This document shows positions 1-13,400 of a DNA stretch of 64,000 nucleotides, one piece after another. Below the pieces are notes generated by a model that was given only the letters and a program-made list of their open reading frames with translations, was not told the origin of the DNA and did no database searches. How positions within the stretch are numbered: the stretch's first letter is position 1; the number at the start of each line of letters is the position of its first letter. This DNA is from Tetragonia tetragonoides (taxonomy: Eukaryota; Streptophyta; Magnoliopsida; Caryophyllales; Aizoaceae): contig CM076141.1 of assembly GCA_038025085.1 (NCBI GenBank), forward strand, positions 23,374,501-23,438,500, in the 5' to 3' direction. A program made the position numbers and the translations under genes.

Positions 1-3000
1 TTGAGTGTGAAACTATACCTAGGATGTTTACAGTTACAAACAAGCTTCAACTCAAGCTTTTGAATGCATTTACGCGTTATAAAAGCTCATACGAGTAGGG
101 TGAAAGAGATTTGAGTTCTTTTGTGTTGTATATTAAGAGAAAGCATCCAAATGCTTTGTTAGCATTCATTTGAGTGTGAAACTACACCTAGGATGTTTAC
201 AAGTACAAATAAGCTTCAACTCAAGCTTTTGAATGAATTTACGCGTTTTAACAGCTCTTACGGCTAGGGTGATAGAAATTGAGTTCTTTTGTGTTGTATA
301 TTAAGAGAAAATATCCAAATACTTTGTTTGCATTCATTTGAGTGTGAAATAACACCAGGGTTGTTTAGAAGTATAAACAAGCTTCAACTCAAACTTTTGA
401 ATGCATTTACTCGTTTTAAAAGCTCATACAAGGAGGGTGAAAGAGATTTGAGTTCTTTTGTGTTGTATATTAAGAGAAAGCATCCAAATACTTTGTTTCC
501 ATTCATTTGAGTGTGAAACTACACCGAGGATGTTTACAGTTACAAACAAGCTTCAACTCAAGCATTTGAATGGATTTACGCGTTTTAAAAGCTCATACGA
601 GTAGGGTGAAAGAGATTTGAGTTCTTGTGTGTTGTATATTAAGAGAAAGAATCCAAATACTTTGTTTGCATTCATTTGAGTGTGAAACTATACCTAGGAT
701 GTTTACAGTTACAAACAAGCTTCAACTCAAGCTTTTGAATGCATTTACGCGTTTTAAAAGCTCATACGAGTAGGGTGAAAGAGATTTGAGCTCTTTTGTG
801 TTGTATATTAAGAGAAAGCATCCAAATACTTTGTTTGCATTCATTTGAGTGTGAAACTACACCGAGGATGTTTACAGTTACAAACAAGCTTCAACTTAAG
901 CATTTGTATGCATTTACGCGTTTTAAAAGCTCATATGAGTAGGGTGAATGAGATTTGAGTTCTTTTCTGTTGTATATTAAGAAAAAGCATCCAAATACTT
1001 TGTTTGCATTCATTTGAGTGTGAAACTACACCGAGCATGTTTAGAGTTACAAACAAGCTTCAACTCAAGCTTTTGAATGCATTTACGCGTTTTAAAAGCT
1101 CATACGAGTAGGGTGAAAGAGATTTGATTTCTTTTGTGTTGTATATTAAGAGAAAGCATCCAAATACTTTGTTTGCATTCATTTGAGTGTGAAAGTACAC
1201 CTAGGATGTTTACAGTTACAAACAAGCTTCAACTCAAGCTTTTGAATGCATTTACGCGTTTTAAAAGCTCATACGAGTAGGGTGAAAGAGATTTGATTTC
1301 TTTTGTGTTGTATATTAAGAGAAAGCATCCAAATACTTTGTTTGCATTCATTTGAGTGTGAAAGTACACCTAGGATGTTTACAGTTACAAACAAGCTTCA
1401 ACTCAAGCTTTTGAATGCATTTACGCGTTTTAAAAGCTCATACGAGTAGGGTGAAAGAGATTTGATTTCTTTTGTGTTGTATATTAAGAGAAAGCATGTT
1501 TTGTTTGCATTCTTTTGAGTATGAAACTACACCAAGAATGTGTTAAATTACAAACAAGCTTCAACTCAAGCTTTTGAATGCATTTACGCGTTTTAAAAGC
1601 TCATACGAGTAGGGTGAAAGAGATTTGAGTTCGTTTGTGTTGTATATTAAGAGAAAGCATCCAAATACTTTGTTTGCATTCATTTGACTGTAAAACTACA
1701 CCGAGGATGTTTACAGTTACAAACAAGCTTCAACTCAAGCATTTGAATGCATTTACGCGTTTTAAAAGATCATACGAGTAGGGTGAAAGAGATTTGAGTT
1801 CGTTTGTGTTGTATATTAAGAGAAAGCATCCAAATACTTTGTTTGCATTCATTTGAGTGTGAAACTACACCGAGGATGTTTTTAGTTACAAACAAGCTTC
1901 AACTCAAGCATTTGAATGCATTTACGCGTTTTAAAAGCTCATACGAGTAGGGTGAAAGAGATTTGAGTTCTTGTGTGTTGTATATTAAGAGAAAGAATCC
2001 AAATACTTTGTTTGCATTCATTTGAGTGTGAAACTATACCTAGGATGTTAACAGTTACAAACAAGCTTCAACTCAAGCTTTTGAATGCATTTACGCGTTT
2101 TAAAAGCTCATACGAGTAGGGTGAAAGAGATTTGAGCTCTTTTGTGTTGTATATTAAGAGAAAGCATCCAAATACTTTGTTTGCATTCATTTGAGTGTGA
2201 AACTACACCGAGGATGTTTACAGTTACAAACAAGCTTCAACTTCAGCATTTGAATGCATTTACGCGTTTTAAAAGCTCATATGAGTTGGGTGAAAGAGAT
2301 TTGAGTTCTTTTGTGTTGTATATTAAGAAAAAGCATCCAAATACTTTGTTTGCATTCATTTGAGTGTGAAACTACACCGAGCATGTTTAGAGTTACAAAC
2401 AAGCTTCAACTCAAGCTTTTGAATGCATTTACGCGTTTTAAAAGCTCATACGAGTAGGGTGAAAGAGATTTGATTTCTTTTGTGTTGTATATTAAGAGAA
2501 AGCATCCAAATACTTTGTTTGCATTCATTTGAGTGTGAAAGTACACCTAGGATGTTTACAGTTACAAACAAGCTTCAACTCAAGCTTTTGAATGCATTTA
2601 CGCGTTTTAAAAGCTCATACGAGTAGGGTGAAAGAGATTTGATTTCTTTTGTGTTGTATATTAAGAGAAAGCACCCAAATGTTTTGTTTGCATTCTTTTG
2701 AGTATGAAACTACACCAAGAATGTGTTAAATTACAAACAAGCTTCAACTCAAGCTTTTGAATGCATTTACGCGTTTTAAAAGCTCATACGAGTAGGGTGA
2801 AAGAGATTTGAGTTCGTTTGTGTTGTATATTAAGAGAAAGCATCCAAATACTTTGTTTGCATTCATTTGACTGTGAAACTACACCGAGGATGTTTACAGT
2901 TACAAACAAGCTTCAACTCAAGCATTTGAATGCATTTACGCGTTTTAAAAGCTCATACGAGTAGGGTGAAAGAGATTTGAGTTCTTTTGTGTTGTATATT

Positions 3001-3206
3001 AAGAGAAAGCATCCAAATACTTTGTTTGCATTCATTTGAGTGTGAAACTATACCTAGGATGTTTACAGTTAAAAACAAGCTTCAACTCAAGCTTTTGAAT
3101 GCATTTACGCGTTTTAAAAGCTCATACGAGTAGGGTGAAAGAGATTTGAGCTCTTTTGTGTTGTATATTAAGAGAAAGCACCCAAATGTTTTGTTTGCAT
3201 TCTTTT

Positions 3207-3261
3207 GAGTATGAAACTACACCAAGAATGTGTTAAATTACAAACAAGCTTCAATTCATTT
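3207..3261 (+). repeat. truncated 55-bp satellite monomer, copy 1
   Basis: A monomer of the GAGTATGAAACTACACCAAG type is cut after AAGCTTCAA and joins directly to TTCATTTGAGTG of the next monomer. This removes about 114 bp. The same junction occurs three more times within 3.4 kb. Confidence 0.9.
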
Positions 3262-4106
3262 GAGTGTGAAACTATACCTAGGATGTTTACAGTTACAAAC
3301 AAGCTTCAACTCAAGCTTTTGAATGCATTTACGCGTTTTAAAAGCTCATACGAGTAGGGTGAAAGAGATTTGATTTCTTTTGTGTTGTATATTAAGAGAA
3401 GGCACCCAAATGTTTTGTTTGCATTCTTTTGAGTATGAAACTACACCAAGAATGTGTTAAATTACAAACAAGCTTCAACTCAAGCTTTTGAATGCATTTA
3501 CGCGCTTTAAAAGCTCATACGAGTAGGGTGAAAGAGATTTGAGTTCGTTTGTGTTGTATATTAAGAGAAAGCATCCACATACTTTGTTTGCATTCGTTTG
3601 ACTGTGAAACTACACCGAGGATGTTTACAGTTACAAACAAGCTTCAACTCAAGCATTTGAATGCATTTACGCGTTTTAAAAGCTCATACGAGTAGGGTGA
3701 AAGAGATTTGAGCTCTTTTGTGTTGTATATTAAGAGAAAGCATCCAAATACTTTGTTTGCATTCATTTGAGTGTGAAACTACACCGAGGATGTTTACAGT
3801 TACAAACAAGCTTCAACTCAAGCATTTGAATGCATTTACGCGTTTTAAAAGCTCATACGAGTAGGGTGAAAGGGATTTGAGTTCTTTTGTGTTGTATATT
3901 AAGAGAAAGCATCCAAATACTTTGTTTGCATTCATTTGAGTGTGAAACTACACCTAGGATGTTTACAGTTACAAACAAGCTTCAACTCATGCTTTTGAAT
4001 TCATTTACGCGTTTTAAAAGCTCATACGAGTAGGGTGAAAGAGATTTGATTTCTTTTGTGTTGTATATTAAGAGAAAGCACCCAAATGTTTTGTTTGCAT
4101 TCTTTT

Positions 4107-4161
4107 GAGTATGAAACTACACCAAGAATGTGTTAAATTACAAACAAGCTTCAATTCATTT
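4107..4161 (+). repeat. truncated 55-bp satellite monomer, copy 2
   Basis: It has the same AAGCTTCAA/TTCATTTGAG junction as the copy 900 bp upstream. The shared breakpoint means it was copied as part of a longer unit rather than deleted independently. Confidence 0.9.
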
Positions 4162-6357
4162 GAGTGTGAAACTATACCTAGGATGTTTACAGTTACAAAC
4201 AAGCTTCAACTCAAGCTTTTGAATGCATTTACGCGTTATAAAAGCTCATACGAGTAGGGTGAAAGAGATTTGAGTTCTTTTGTGTTGTATATTAAGAGAA
4301 AGCATCCAAATGCTTTGTTTGCATTCATTTGAGTGTGAAACTACACCTAGAATGTTTACAAGTACAAACAAGCTTCAACTCAAGCTTTTGAATGAATTTA
4401 CGCGTTTTAACAGCTCTTACGGCTAGGGTGATAGAAATTGAGTTCTTTTGTGTTGTATATTAAGAGAAAATATCCAAATACTTTGTTTGCATTCATTTGA
4501 GTGTGAAATAACACCAGGGTTGTTTAGAAGTACAAACAAGCTTCAACTCAAACTTTTGAATGCATTTACTCGTTTTAAAAGCTCATACAAGGAGGGTGAA
4601 AGAGATTTGAGTTCTTTTGTGTTGTATATTAAGAGAAAGCATCCAAATACTTTGTTTCCATTCATTTGAGTGTGAAACTACACCGAGCATGTTTACAGTT
4701 ACAAACAAGCTTCAACTCAAGCTTTTGAATGCATTTACGCGTTTTAAAAGCTCATACGAGTAGGGTGAAAGAGATTTGATTTCTTTTGTGTTGTATATTA
4801 AGAGAAAGCACCCAAATATTTTGTTTGCATTCTTTTGAGTATGAAACTACACCAAGAATGTGTTAAATTACAAACAAGCTTCAACTTAAGCTTTTGAATG
4901 CATTTACGCGTTTTAAAAGATCATATGAGTAGGGTGAAAGAGATTTGAGTTCGTTTGTGTTGTATATTAAGAGAAAGCATCCAAATACTTTGTTTGCATT
5001 CATTTGAGTGTGAAACTACACCGAGGATGTTTACAGTTACAAACAAGCTTCAACTCAAGCATTTGAATGCATTTACGCGTTTTAAAAGCTCATACGAGTA
5101 GGGTGAAAGAGATTTGAGTTCTTGTGTGTTGGTATATTAAGAGAAAGAATCCAAATACTTTGTTTGCATTCATTTGAGTGTGAAACTATACCTAGGATGT
5201 TTACAGTTACAAACAAGCTTCAAATCAAGCTTTTGAATGCATTTACGCGTTTTAAAAGCTCATACGAGTAGGGTGAAAGAGATTTGAGCTCTTTTGTGTT
5301 GTATATTAAGAGAAAGCATCCAAATACTTTGTTTGCATTCATTTGAGTGTGAAACTACACCGAGGATATTTACAGTTACAAACAAGCTTCAACTTAAGCA
5401 TTTGAATGCATTTACGCGTTTTAAAAGCTCATATGAGTAGGGTGAAAGAGATTTGAGTTCTTTTGAGTTGTATATTAAGAAAAAGCATCCAAATACTTTG
5501 TTTGCATTCATTTGAGTGTGAAACTACACCGAGCATGTTTAGAGTTACAAACAAGCTTCAACTCAAGCTTTTGAATGCATTTACGCGTTTTAAAAGCTCA
5601 TACGAGTAGGGTGAAAGAGATTTGATTTCTTTTGTGTTGTATATTAAGAGAAAGCTTCCAAATACTTTGTTTGCATTCATTTGAGTGTGAAACTACACCT
5701 AGGATGTTTACAAGTACAAACAAGCTTCACCTCAAGGTTTTGAATGTATTTACGCGTTTTAAAAGCTCATACGAGTAGGGTGAAAGAGATTTGAGTTCTT
5801 TTGTGTTGTATAGTAAGAGAAAGCATCGAAATGCTTTGTTTGCATTCAATTGAGTGTGAAACTACACCTAGGATGTTTACAAGTACAAACAAGCTTCAAC
5901 TCAAGCTTTTGAATGTATTTACGCGTTTTAAAAGCTCATACGAGTAGGGTGAAAGAGATTTGAGTTCTTTTGTGTTGTATATTAAGAGAAAGAATCCAAA
6001 TACTTTTTTTTCATTCATTTGAGTGTGAAACTATACCTAGGATGTTTACAAGTACAAACAAGCTTCAACTCAAGCTTTTGAATGAATTTACGTGTTTTAA
6101 CAGCTTTTACGACTAGGGTGATAGAAATTGAGTTCTTTTGTGTTGTATATTAAGAGAAAATATACAAATACTTTGTTTGCATTCATTTGAGTGTGAAACT
6201 ACACCGAGGATGTTTACAGTTACAAACAAGCTTCAACTCAAGCATTTGAATGCATTTACGCGTTTTAAAAGCTCATACGAGTAGGGTGAAAGAGATTTGA
6301 TTTCTTTTGTGTTGTATATTAAGAGAAAGCACCCAAATGTTTTGTTTGCATTCTTTT

Positions 6358-6412
6358 GAGTATGAAACTACACCAACAATGTGTTAAATTACAAACAAGC
6401 TTCAATTCATTT
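6358..6412 (+). repeat. truncated 55-bp satellite monomer, copy 3
   Basis: Same deletion junction as the other copies. This copy has CACCAACAATG where the others have CACCAAGAATG. It lies 224 bp (169+55) before copy 4. Confidence 0.9.
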
Positions 6413-6581
6413 GAGTGTGATACTATACCTAGGATGTTTACAGTTACAAACAAGCTTCAACTCAAGCTTTTGAATGCATTTACGCGTTTTAAAAGCTCAT
6501 ACGAGTAGGGTGAAAGAGATTTGATTTCTTTTGTGTTGTATATTAAGAGAAAGCACCCAAATGTTTTGTTTACATTCTTTT

Positions 6582-6636
6582 GAGTATGAAACTACACCAA
6601 GAATGTGTTAAATTACAAACAAGCTTCAATTCATTT
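6582..6636 (+). repeat. truncated 55-bp satellite monomer, copy 4
   Basis: Same deletion junction. It is separated from copy 3 by one full-length monomer, so here the truncated form belongs to a 224-bp composite unit. I did not see this junction elsewhere in the window. Confidence 0.9.
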
Positions 6637-9600
6637 GAGTGTGAAACTATACCTAGGATATTTACAGTTACAAACAAGCTGCAACTCAAGCTTTTGAATG
6701 CATTTACGCGTTATAAAAGCTCATACGAGTAGGGTGAAAGAGATTTGAGTTCTTTTGTGTTGTATATTAATAGAAAGCATCCAAATGCTTTGTTTGCATT
6801 CATTTGAGTGTGAAACTACACCTAGGATGTTTACAAGTACAAACAAGCTTCAACTCAAGCTTTTGAATGAATTTACGCGTTTTAACAGCTCTTACGGCTA
6901 GGGTGATAGAAATTGAGTTCTTTTGTGTTGTATATTAAGAGAAAATATCCAAATACTTTGTTTGCATTCATTTGAGTGTGAAATAACACCAGGGTTGTTT
7001 AGAAGTACAAACAAGCTTCAACTCAAACTTTTGAATGCATTTACTCGTTTTAAAAGCTCATACAAGGAGGGTGAAAGAGATTTGAGTTCTTTTGTGTTGT
7101 ATATTAAGAGAAAGCATCCAAATACTTTGTTTCCATTCATTTGAGTGTGAAACTACACCGAGCATGTTTACAGTTACAAATAAGCTTCAACTCAAGCTTT
7201 TGAATGCATTTACGCGTTTTAAAAGCTCATACGAGTAGGGTGAAAGAGATTTGATTTCTTTTGTGTTGTATATTAAGAGAAAGCACCCAAATGTTTTGTT
7301 TGCATTCTTTTGAGTGTGAAACTACACCAAGAATGTGTTAAATTACAAACAAGCTTCAACTTAAGCTTTTGAATGCATTTACGCATTTTAAAAGATCATA
7401 CGAGTAGGGTGAAAGAGATTTGAGTTCGTTTGTGTTGTATATTAAGAGAAAGCACCCAAATGTTTTGTTTGCATTCTTTTGAGTGTGAAACTACACCAAG
7501 AATGTGTTAAATTACAAACAAGCTTCAACTTAAGCTTTTGAATGCATTTACGCGTTTTAAAAGATCATACGAGTAGGGTGAAAGAGATTTGAGTTCGTTT
7601 GTGTTGTATATTAAGAGAAAGCATCCAAATACTTTGTTTGCATTCATTTGAGTGTGAAACTACACCGAGGATGTTTACAGTTACAAACAAGCTTCAACTC
7701 AAGCATTTGAATGCATTTACGCGTTTTAAAAGCTCATACGAGTAGGGTGAAAGAGATTTGAGTTCTTGTGTGTTGTATATTAAGAGAAAGAATCCAAATA
7801 CTTTGTTTGCATTCACTTGAGTGTGAAACTATACCTAGGATGTTTACAGTTACAAACAAGCTTCAACTCAAGCTTTTGAATGCATTTACGCGTTTTAAAA
7901 GCTCATACGAGTAGGGTGAAAGAGATTTGAGCTCTTTTGTGTTGTATATTAAGAGAAAGCATCCAAATACTTTGTTTGCATTCATTTGAGTGTGAAACTA
8001 CACCGAGGATGTTTACAGTTACAAACAAGCTTCAACTTAAGCATTTGAATGCATTTACGCGTTTTAAAAGCTCATATGAGTAGGGTGAAAGAGATTTGAG
8101 TTCTTTTGAGTTGTATATTAAGAAAAAGCATCCAAATACTTTGTTTGCATTCATTTGAATGTGAAACTACACCGAGCATGTTTAGAGTTACAAACAAGCT
8201 TCAACTCAAGCTTTTGAATGCATTTACGCGTTTTAAAAGCTCATACGAGTAGGGTGAAAGAGATTTGATTTCTTTTGTGTTGTATATTAAGAGAAAGCAT
8301 CCAAATACTTTGTTTGCATTCATTTGAGTGTGAAACTACACCTAGGATGTTTACAAGTACAAACAAGCTTCACCTCAAGCTTTTGAATGTATTTACGCGT
8401 TTTAAAAGCTCATACGAGTAGGGTGAAAGAGATTTGAGTTCTTTTGTGTTGTATAGTAAGAGAAAGCATCGAAATGCTTTGTTTGCATTCAATTGAGTGT
8501 GAAACTATACCTAGGATGTTTACAGTTACAAACAAGCTTCAACTCAAGCTTTTGTATGCATTTACGCGTTTTAAAAGCTCATACGAGTAGGGTGAAAGAG
8601 ATTTGAGTTCTCTTGTGTTGTATATTAAGAGAAAGCATCCAAATACTTTGTTTGCATTCATTTGAGTGTGAAACTATACCTAGGATGTTTACAGTTACAA
8701 ACAAGCTTCAACTCAAGCTTTTGAATGCATTTACGCGTTTTAAAAGCTCATACGAGTAGGGTGAAAGAGATTTGAGTTCGTTTGTGTTGTATATTAAGAG
8801 AAAGCATCCAAATACTTTGTTTGCATTCATTTGAGTGTGAAACTACACCGAGGATGTTTACAGTTACAAACAAGCTTCAACTCAAGCATTTGAATGCATT
8901 TACGCGTTTTAAAAGCTCATACGAGTAGGGTGAAAGAGATTTGATTTCTTTTGTGTTGTATATTAAGAGAAAGCATCCAAATACTTTGTTTGCATTCATT
9001 TGAGTGTGAAACTACACCGAGGATGTTTACAGTTAGTTACAAACAAGCTTCAACTCAAGCTTTTGAATGCATTTACGCGTTTTAAAAGCTCATACGAGTA
9101 GGGTGAAAGAGATTTGATTTCTTTTGTGTTGTATATTAAGAAAAAGCATCCAAATACTTTGTTTGCATTCATTTGAGTGTGAAACTACACCGAGCATGTT
9201 TAGAGTTACAAACAAGCTTCAACTCAAGCTTTTGAATGCATTTACGCGTTTTAAAAGCTCATACGAGTAGGGTGAAAGAGATTTGATTTCTTTTGTGTTG
9301 TATATTAAGAGAAAGCATCCAAATACTTTGTTTGCATTCATTTGAGTGTGAAACTACACCTAGGATGTTTACAAGTACAAACAAGCTTCAACTCAAGCTT
9401 TTGAATGTATTTACGCGTTTTAAAAGCTCATACGAGTAGGGTGAAAGAGATTTGAGTTCTTTTGTGTTGTATAGTAAGAGAAAGCATCGAAATGCTTTGT
9501 TTGCATTCAATTGAGTGTGAAACTATACCTAGGATGTTTACAAGTACAAACAAGCTTCAACTCAAGCTTTTGAATGAATTTACGCGTTTTAACAGCTCTT

Positions 9601-10489
9601 ATGACTAGGGTGATAGAAATTGAGTTCTTTTGTGTTGTATATTAAGAGAAAATATCCAAATACTTTGTTTGCATTCATTTGAGTGTCAAATAACACCAGG
9701 GTTGTTTAATGGTACAAACAAGATTCAACTCAAGCTTTTGAATGCATTTACGCGTTTTTAAAGCTCATACGAGTAGGGTGAAAGAGATTTGATTTCTTTT
9801 GTGTTGTATATTAAGAGAAAGCATCAAAATACTTTGTTTGCATTCATTTGAGTGTGAAACTACACCGAGCATGTTTACAGTTACAAACAAGCTTCAACTC
9901 AAGCTTTTGAATGCATTTACGCGTTTTAAAAGCTCATACGAGTAGGGTGAAAGAGATTTGAGTTCTTTTGTGTTGTATATTAAGAGAAAGCATCCAAATG
10001 CTTTGTTTGCATTCATTTGAGTGTGAAACTACACCTAGGATGTTTACAAGTACAAACAAGCTTCAACTCAAGCTTTTGAATGAATTTACGCGTTTTAACA
10101 GCTCTTACGACTAGGGTGATAGAAATTGAGTTCTTTTGTGTTGTATATTAAGAGAAAATATCCAAATACTTTGTTTGCATTCATTTGAGTGTGAAATAAC
10201 ACCAGGGTTGTTTAGAAGTACAAACAAGCTTCAACTCAAACTTTTGAATACATTTACGCGTTTTAAAAGCTCATACAAGGAGGGTGAAAGAGATTTGAGT
10301 TCTTTTGTGTTGTATATTAAGAGAAAGCATCCAAATACTTTGTTTCCATTCATTTGAGTGTGAAACTACACCGAGCATGTTTACAGTTACAAACAAGCTT
10401 CAACTCAAGCTTTTGAATGCATTTACGCGTTTTAAAAGCTCATACGAGTAGGGTGAAAGAGATTTGATTTCTTTTGTGTTGTATATTAA

Positions 10490-13400
10490 GAGAAAGCACC
10501 CAAATGTTTTGTTTGCATTCTTTTGAGTACGAAACTACACCAAGAATGTGTTAAATTACAAACAAGCTTCAACTCAAGCTTTTGAATGCATTTACGCGTT
10601 TTAAAAGATCATACGAGTAGGGTGAAAGAGATTTGAGTTCGTTTGTGTTGTATATTAAGAGAAAGCATCCAAATACTTTGTTTGCATCCATTTGAGTGTG
10701 AAACTACACCGAGGATGTTTAGAGTTACAAACAAGCTTCAACTCAAGCATTTGAATGTATTTACGCGTTTTAAAAGCTCATACGAGTAGGGTGAAAGAGA
10801 TTTGAGTTCTTTTGTGTTGTATATTAAGAGAAAGCATCCAATTACTTTGTTTGCATTCATTTGAGTGTGAAACTATACCTAGGATGTTTACAGTTACAAA
10901 CAAGCTTCAACTCAAGCTTTTGAATGCATTTACGCGTTTTAAAAGCTCACACGAGTAGGGTGAAAGAGATTTGAGCTCTTTTGTGTTGTATATTAAGAGA
11001 AAGCATCCAAATACTTTGTTTGCAATCATTTGAGTGTGAAACTACACCGAGGATGTTTACAGTTACAAACAAGCTTCAACTCAAGCTTTTGAATGCATTT
11101 ACGCGTTTTAAAAGATCATACGAGTAGGGTGAAAGAGATTTGAGTTCGTTTGTGTTGTAAATTAAGAGAAAGCATCCAAATACTTTGTTTGCATTCATTT
11201 GAGTGTGAAACTACACCTAGGATGTTTACAGTTACAAACAAGCTTCAACTCAAGCTTTTAAATGCATTTACGCGTTTTAAAAGCTCATACGAGGAGGGTG
11301 AAAGAGATTTGAGTTCTTCTGTGTTGTATATTAGAAAGCATCCAAATACTTTGTTTGCATTTATTTGAGTGTGAAACTACACCTAGGATGTTTACAGTTA
11401 CAAACAAGCTTCAACTCAAGCTTTTGAATACATTTACGCGTTTTAAAAGCTCATACGAGTAGGGTGAAAGAGATTTGAGCTCTTTTGTGTTGTATATTAA
11501 GAGAAAGCATCCAAATACTTTGTTTGCATTCATTTGAGTGTGAAACTACACCGAGGATGTTTACAGTTACAAACAAGCTTCAACTCAAGCATTTGAATGC
11601 ATTTACGCGTTTTAAAAGCTCATACGAGTAGGGTGAAAGAGAATTGAGTTCATTTGTGTTGTATATTAAGAGAAAGCATCCAAATACTTTGTTTGCATTC
11701 ATTTGAGTGTGAAACTACACCTAGGATGTTTACAGTTACAAACAAGCTTCAACTCATGCTTTTCAATTCATTTACGCGTTTTAAAAGCTCATACGAGTAG
11801 GGTGAAAGAGATATGATTTCTTTTCTGTTGTATAGTAAGAGAAAGCACCCAAATGTTTTGTTTGCATTCTTTTGAGTATGAAACTACACCAAGAATGTGT
11901 TAAATTACAAACAAGCTTCAACTCAAGCTTTTGAATGCATTTACGCGTTTTAAAAGCTCATACGAGTAGGGTGAAAGAGATTTGATTTCTTTTGTGTTGT
12001 ATATTAAGAGAAAGCACCCAAATGTTTTGTTTGCATTCTTTTGAGTATGAAACTACACCAAGAATGTGTTAAATTACAAACAAGCTTCAACTCAAGCTTT
12101 TGAATGCATTTACGCGTTTTAAAAGATCATACGAGTAGGGTGAAAGAGATTTGATTTCTTTTGTGTTGTATATTAAGAGAAAGCATCCAAATACTTTGTT
12201 TGCATTCATTTGAGTGTGAAACTACACCTAGGATGTTTACAAGTACAAACAAGCTTCAACTCAAGCTTTTGAATGTATTTACGCGTTTTAAAAGCTCATA
12301 CGAGTAGGGTGAAAGAGATTTGAGTTCTTTTGTGTTGTATAGTAAGAGAAAGCATCGAAATGCTTTGTTTGCATTCAATTGAGTGTGAAACTATACCTAG
12401 GATGTTTACAAGTACAAACAAGCTTCAACTCAAGCTTTTGAATGAATTTACGCGTTTTAACAGCTCTTATGACTAGGGTGATAGAAATTGAGTTCTTTTG
12501 TGTTGTATATTAAGAGAAAATATCCAAATACTTTGTTTGCATTCATTTGAGTGTCAAATAACACCAGGGTTGTTTAATGGTACAAACAAGCTTCAACTCA
12601 AGCTTTTGAATGCATTTTTGCGTTTTAAAAGCTCATACGAGTAGGGTGAAAGAGATTTGATTTCTTTTGTGTTGTATATTAAGAGAAAGCATCAAAATAC
12701 TTTGTTTGCATTCATTTGAGTGTGAAACTACACCGAGCATGTTTACAGTTACAAACAAGCTTCAACTCAATCTTTTGAATGTATTTACGCGTTTTAAAAG
12801 CTCACACGAGTAGGGTGAAAGATATTTGAGTTCTTTTGTGTTGTATAATTGGAGAAAGCATCCAAATACTTTGTTTGCATTCATTTGAGTGTGAAACTAT
12901 ACCTAGGATGTTTACAGTTACAAACAAGCTTCAACTCAAGCTTTTGAATGCATTTACACGTTTTAAAAGCTCATACGAGTAGGGTGAAAGAGATTTGAGC
13001 TCTTTTGTGTTGTATATTAAGAGAAAGCATCCAAATACTTTGTTTGCATTCATTTGAGTGTGAAACTACACCGAGGATGTTTACAGTTACAAACAAGCTT
13101 CAACTTAAGCATTTGAATGCATTTACGCGTTTTAAAAGCTCATATGAGTAGGGTGAAAGAGATTTGAGTTCTTTTGTGTTGTATATTAAGAAAAAGCATC
13201 CAAATACTTTGTTTGCATTCATTTGAGTGTGAAACTACACCGAGCATGTTTAGAGTTACAAACAAGCTTCAACTCAAGCTTTTGAATGCATTTACGCGTT
13301 TTAAAAGCTCATACGAGTAGGGTGAAAGAGATTTGATGTCTTTTGTGTTGTATATTAAGAGAAAGCATCCAAATACTTTGTTTGCATTCATTTGAGTGTG

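Noticed and set aside
289..510. Repeated open frames of about 71-73 codons on both strands (for example 289, 4448, 11150, 24864, 57119, 61215)
   Set aside because: They start at TTG, recur once per certain monomer variants, and exist only because stops are sparse in one phase of the satellite. Since 169 is not divisible by 3 the frame changes every monomer. They have no domain and no ATG-based gene structure.
1..2000. CRISPR-like direct repeats
   Set aside because: The repeats are contiguous 169-bp monomers with no unique spacers and no cas genes. The context is a eukaryotic satellite.
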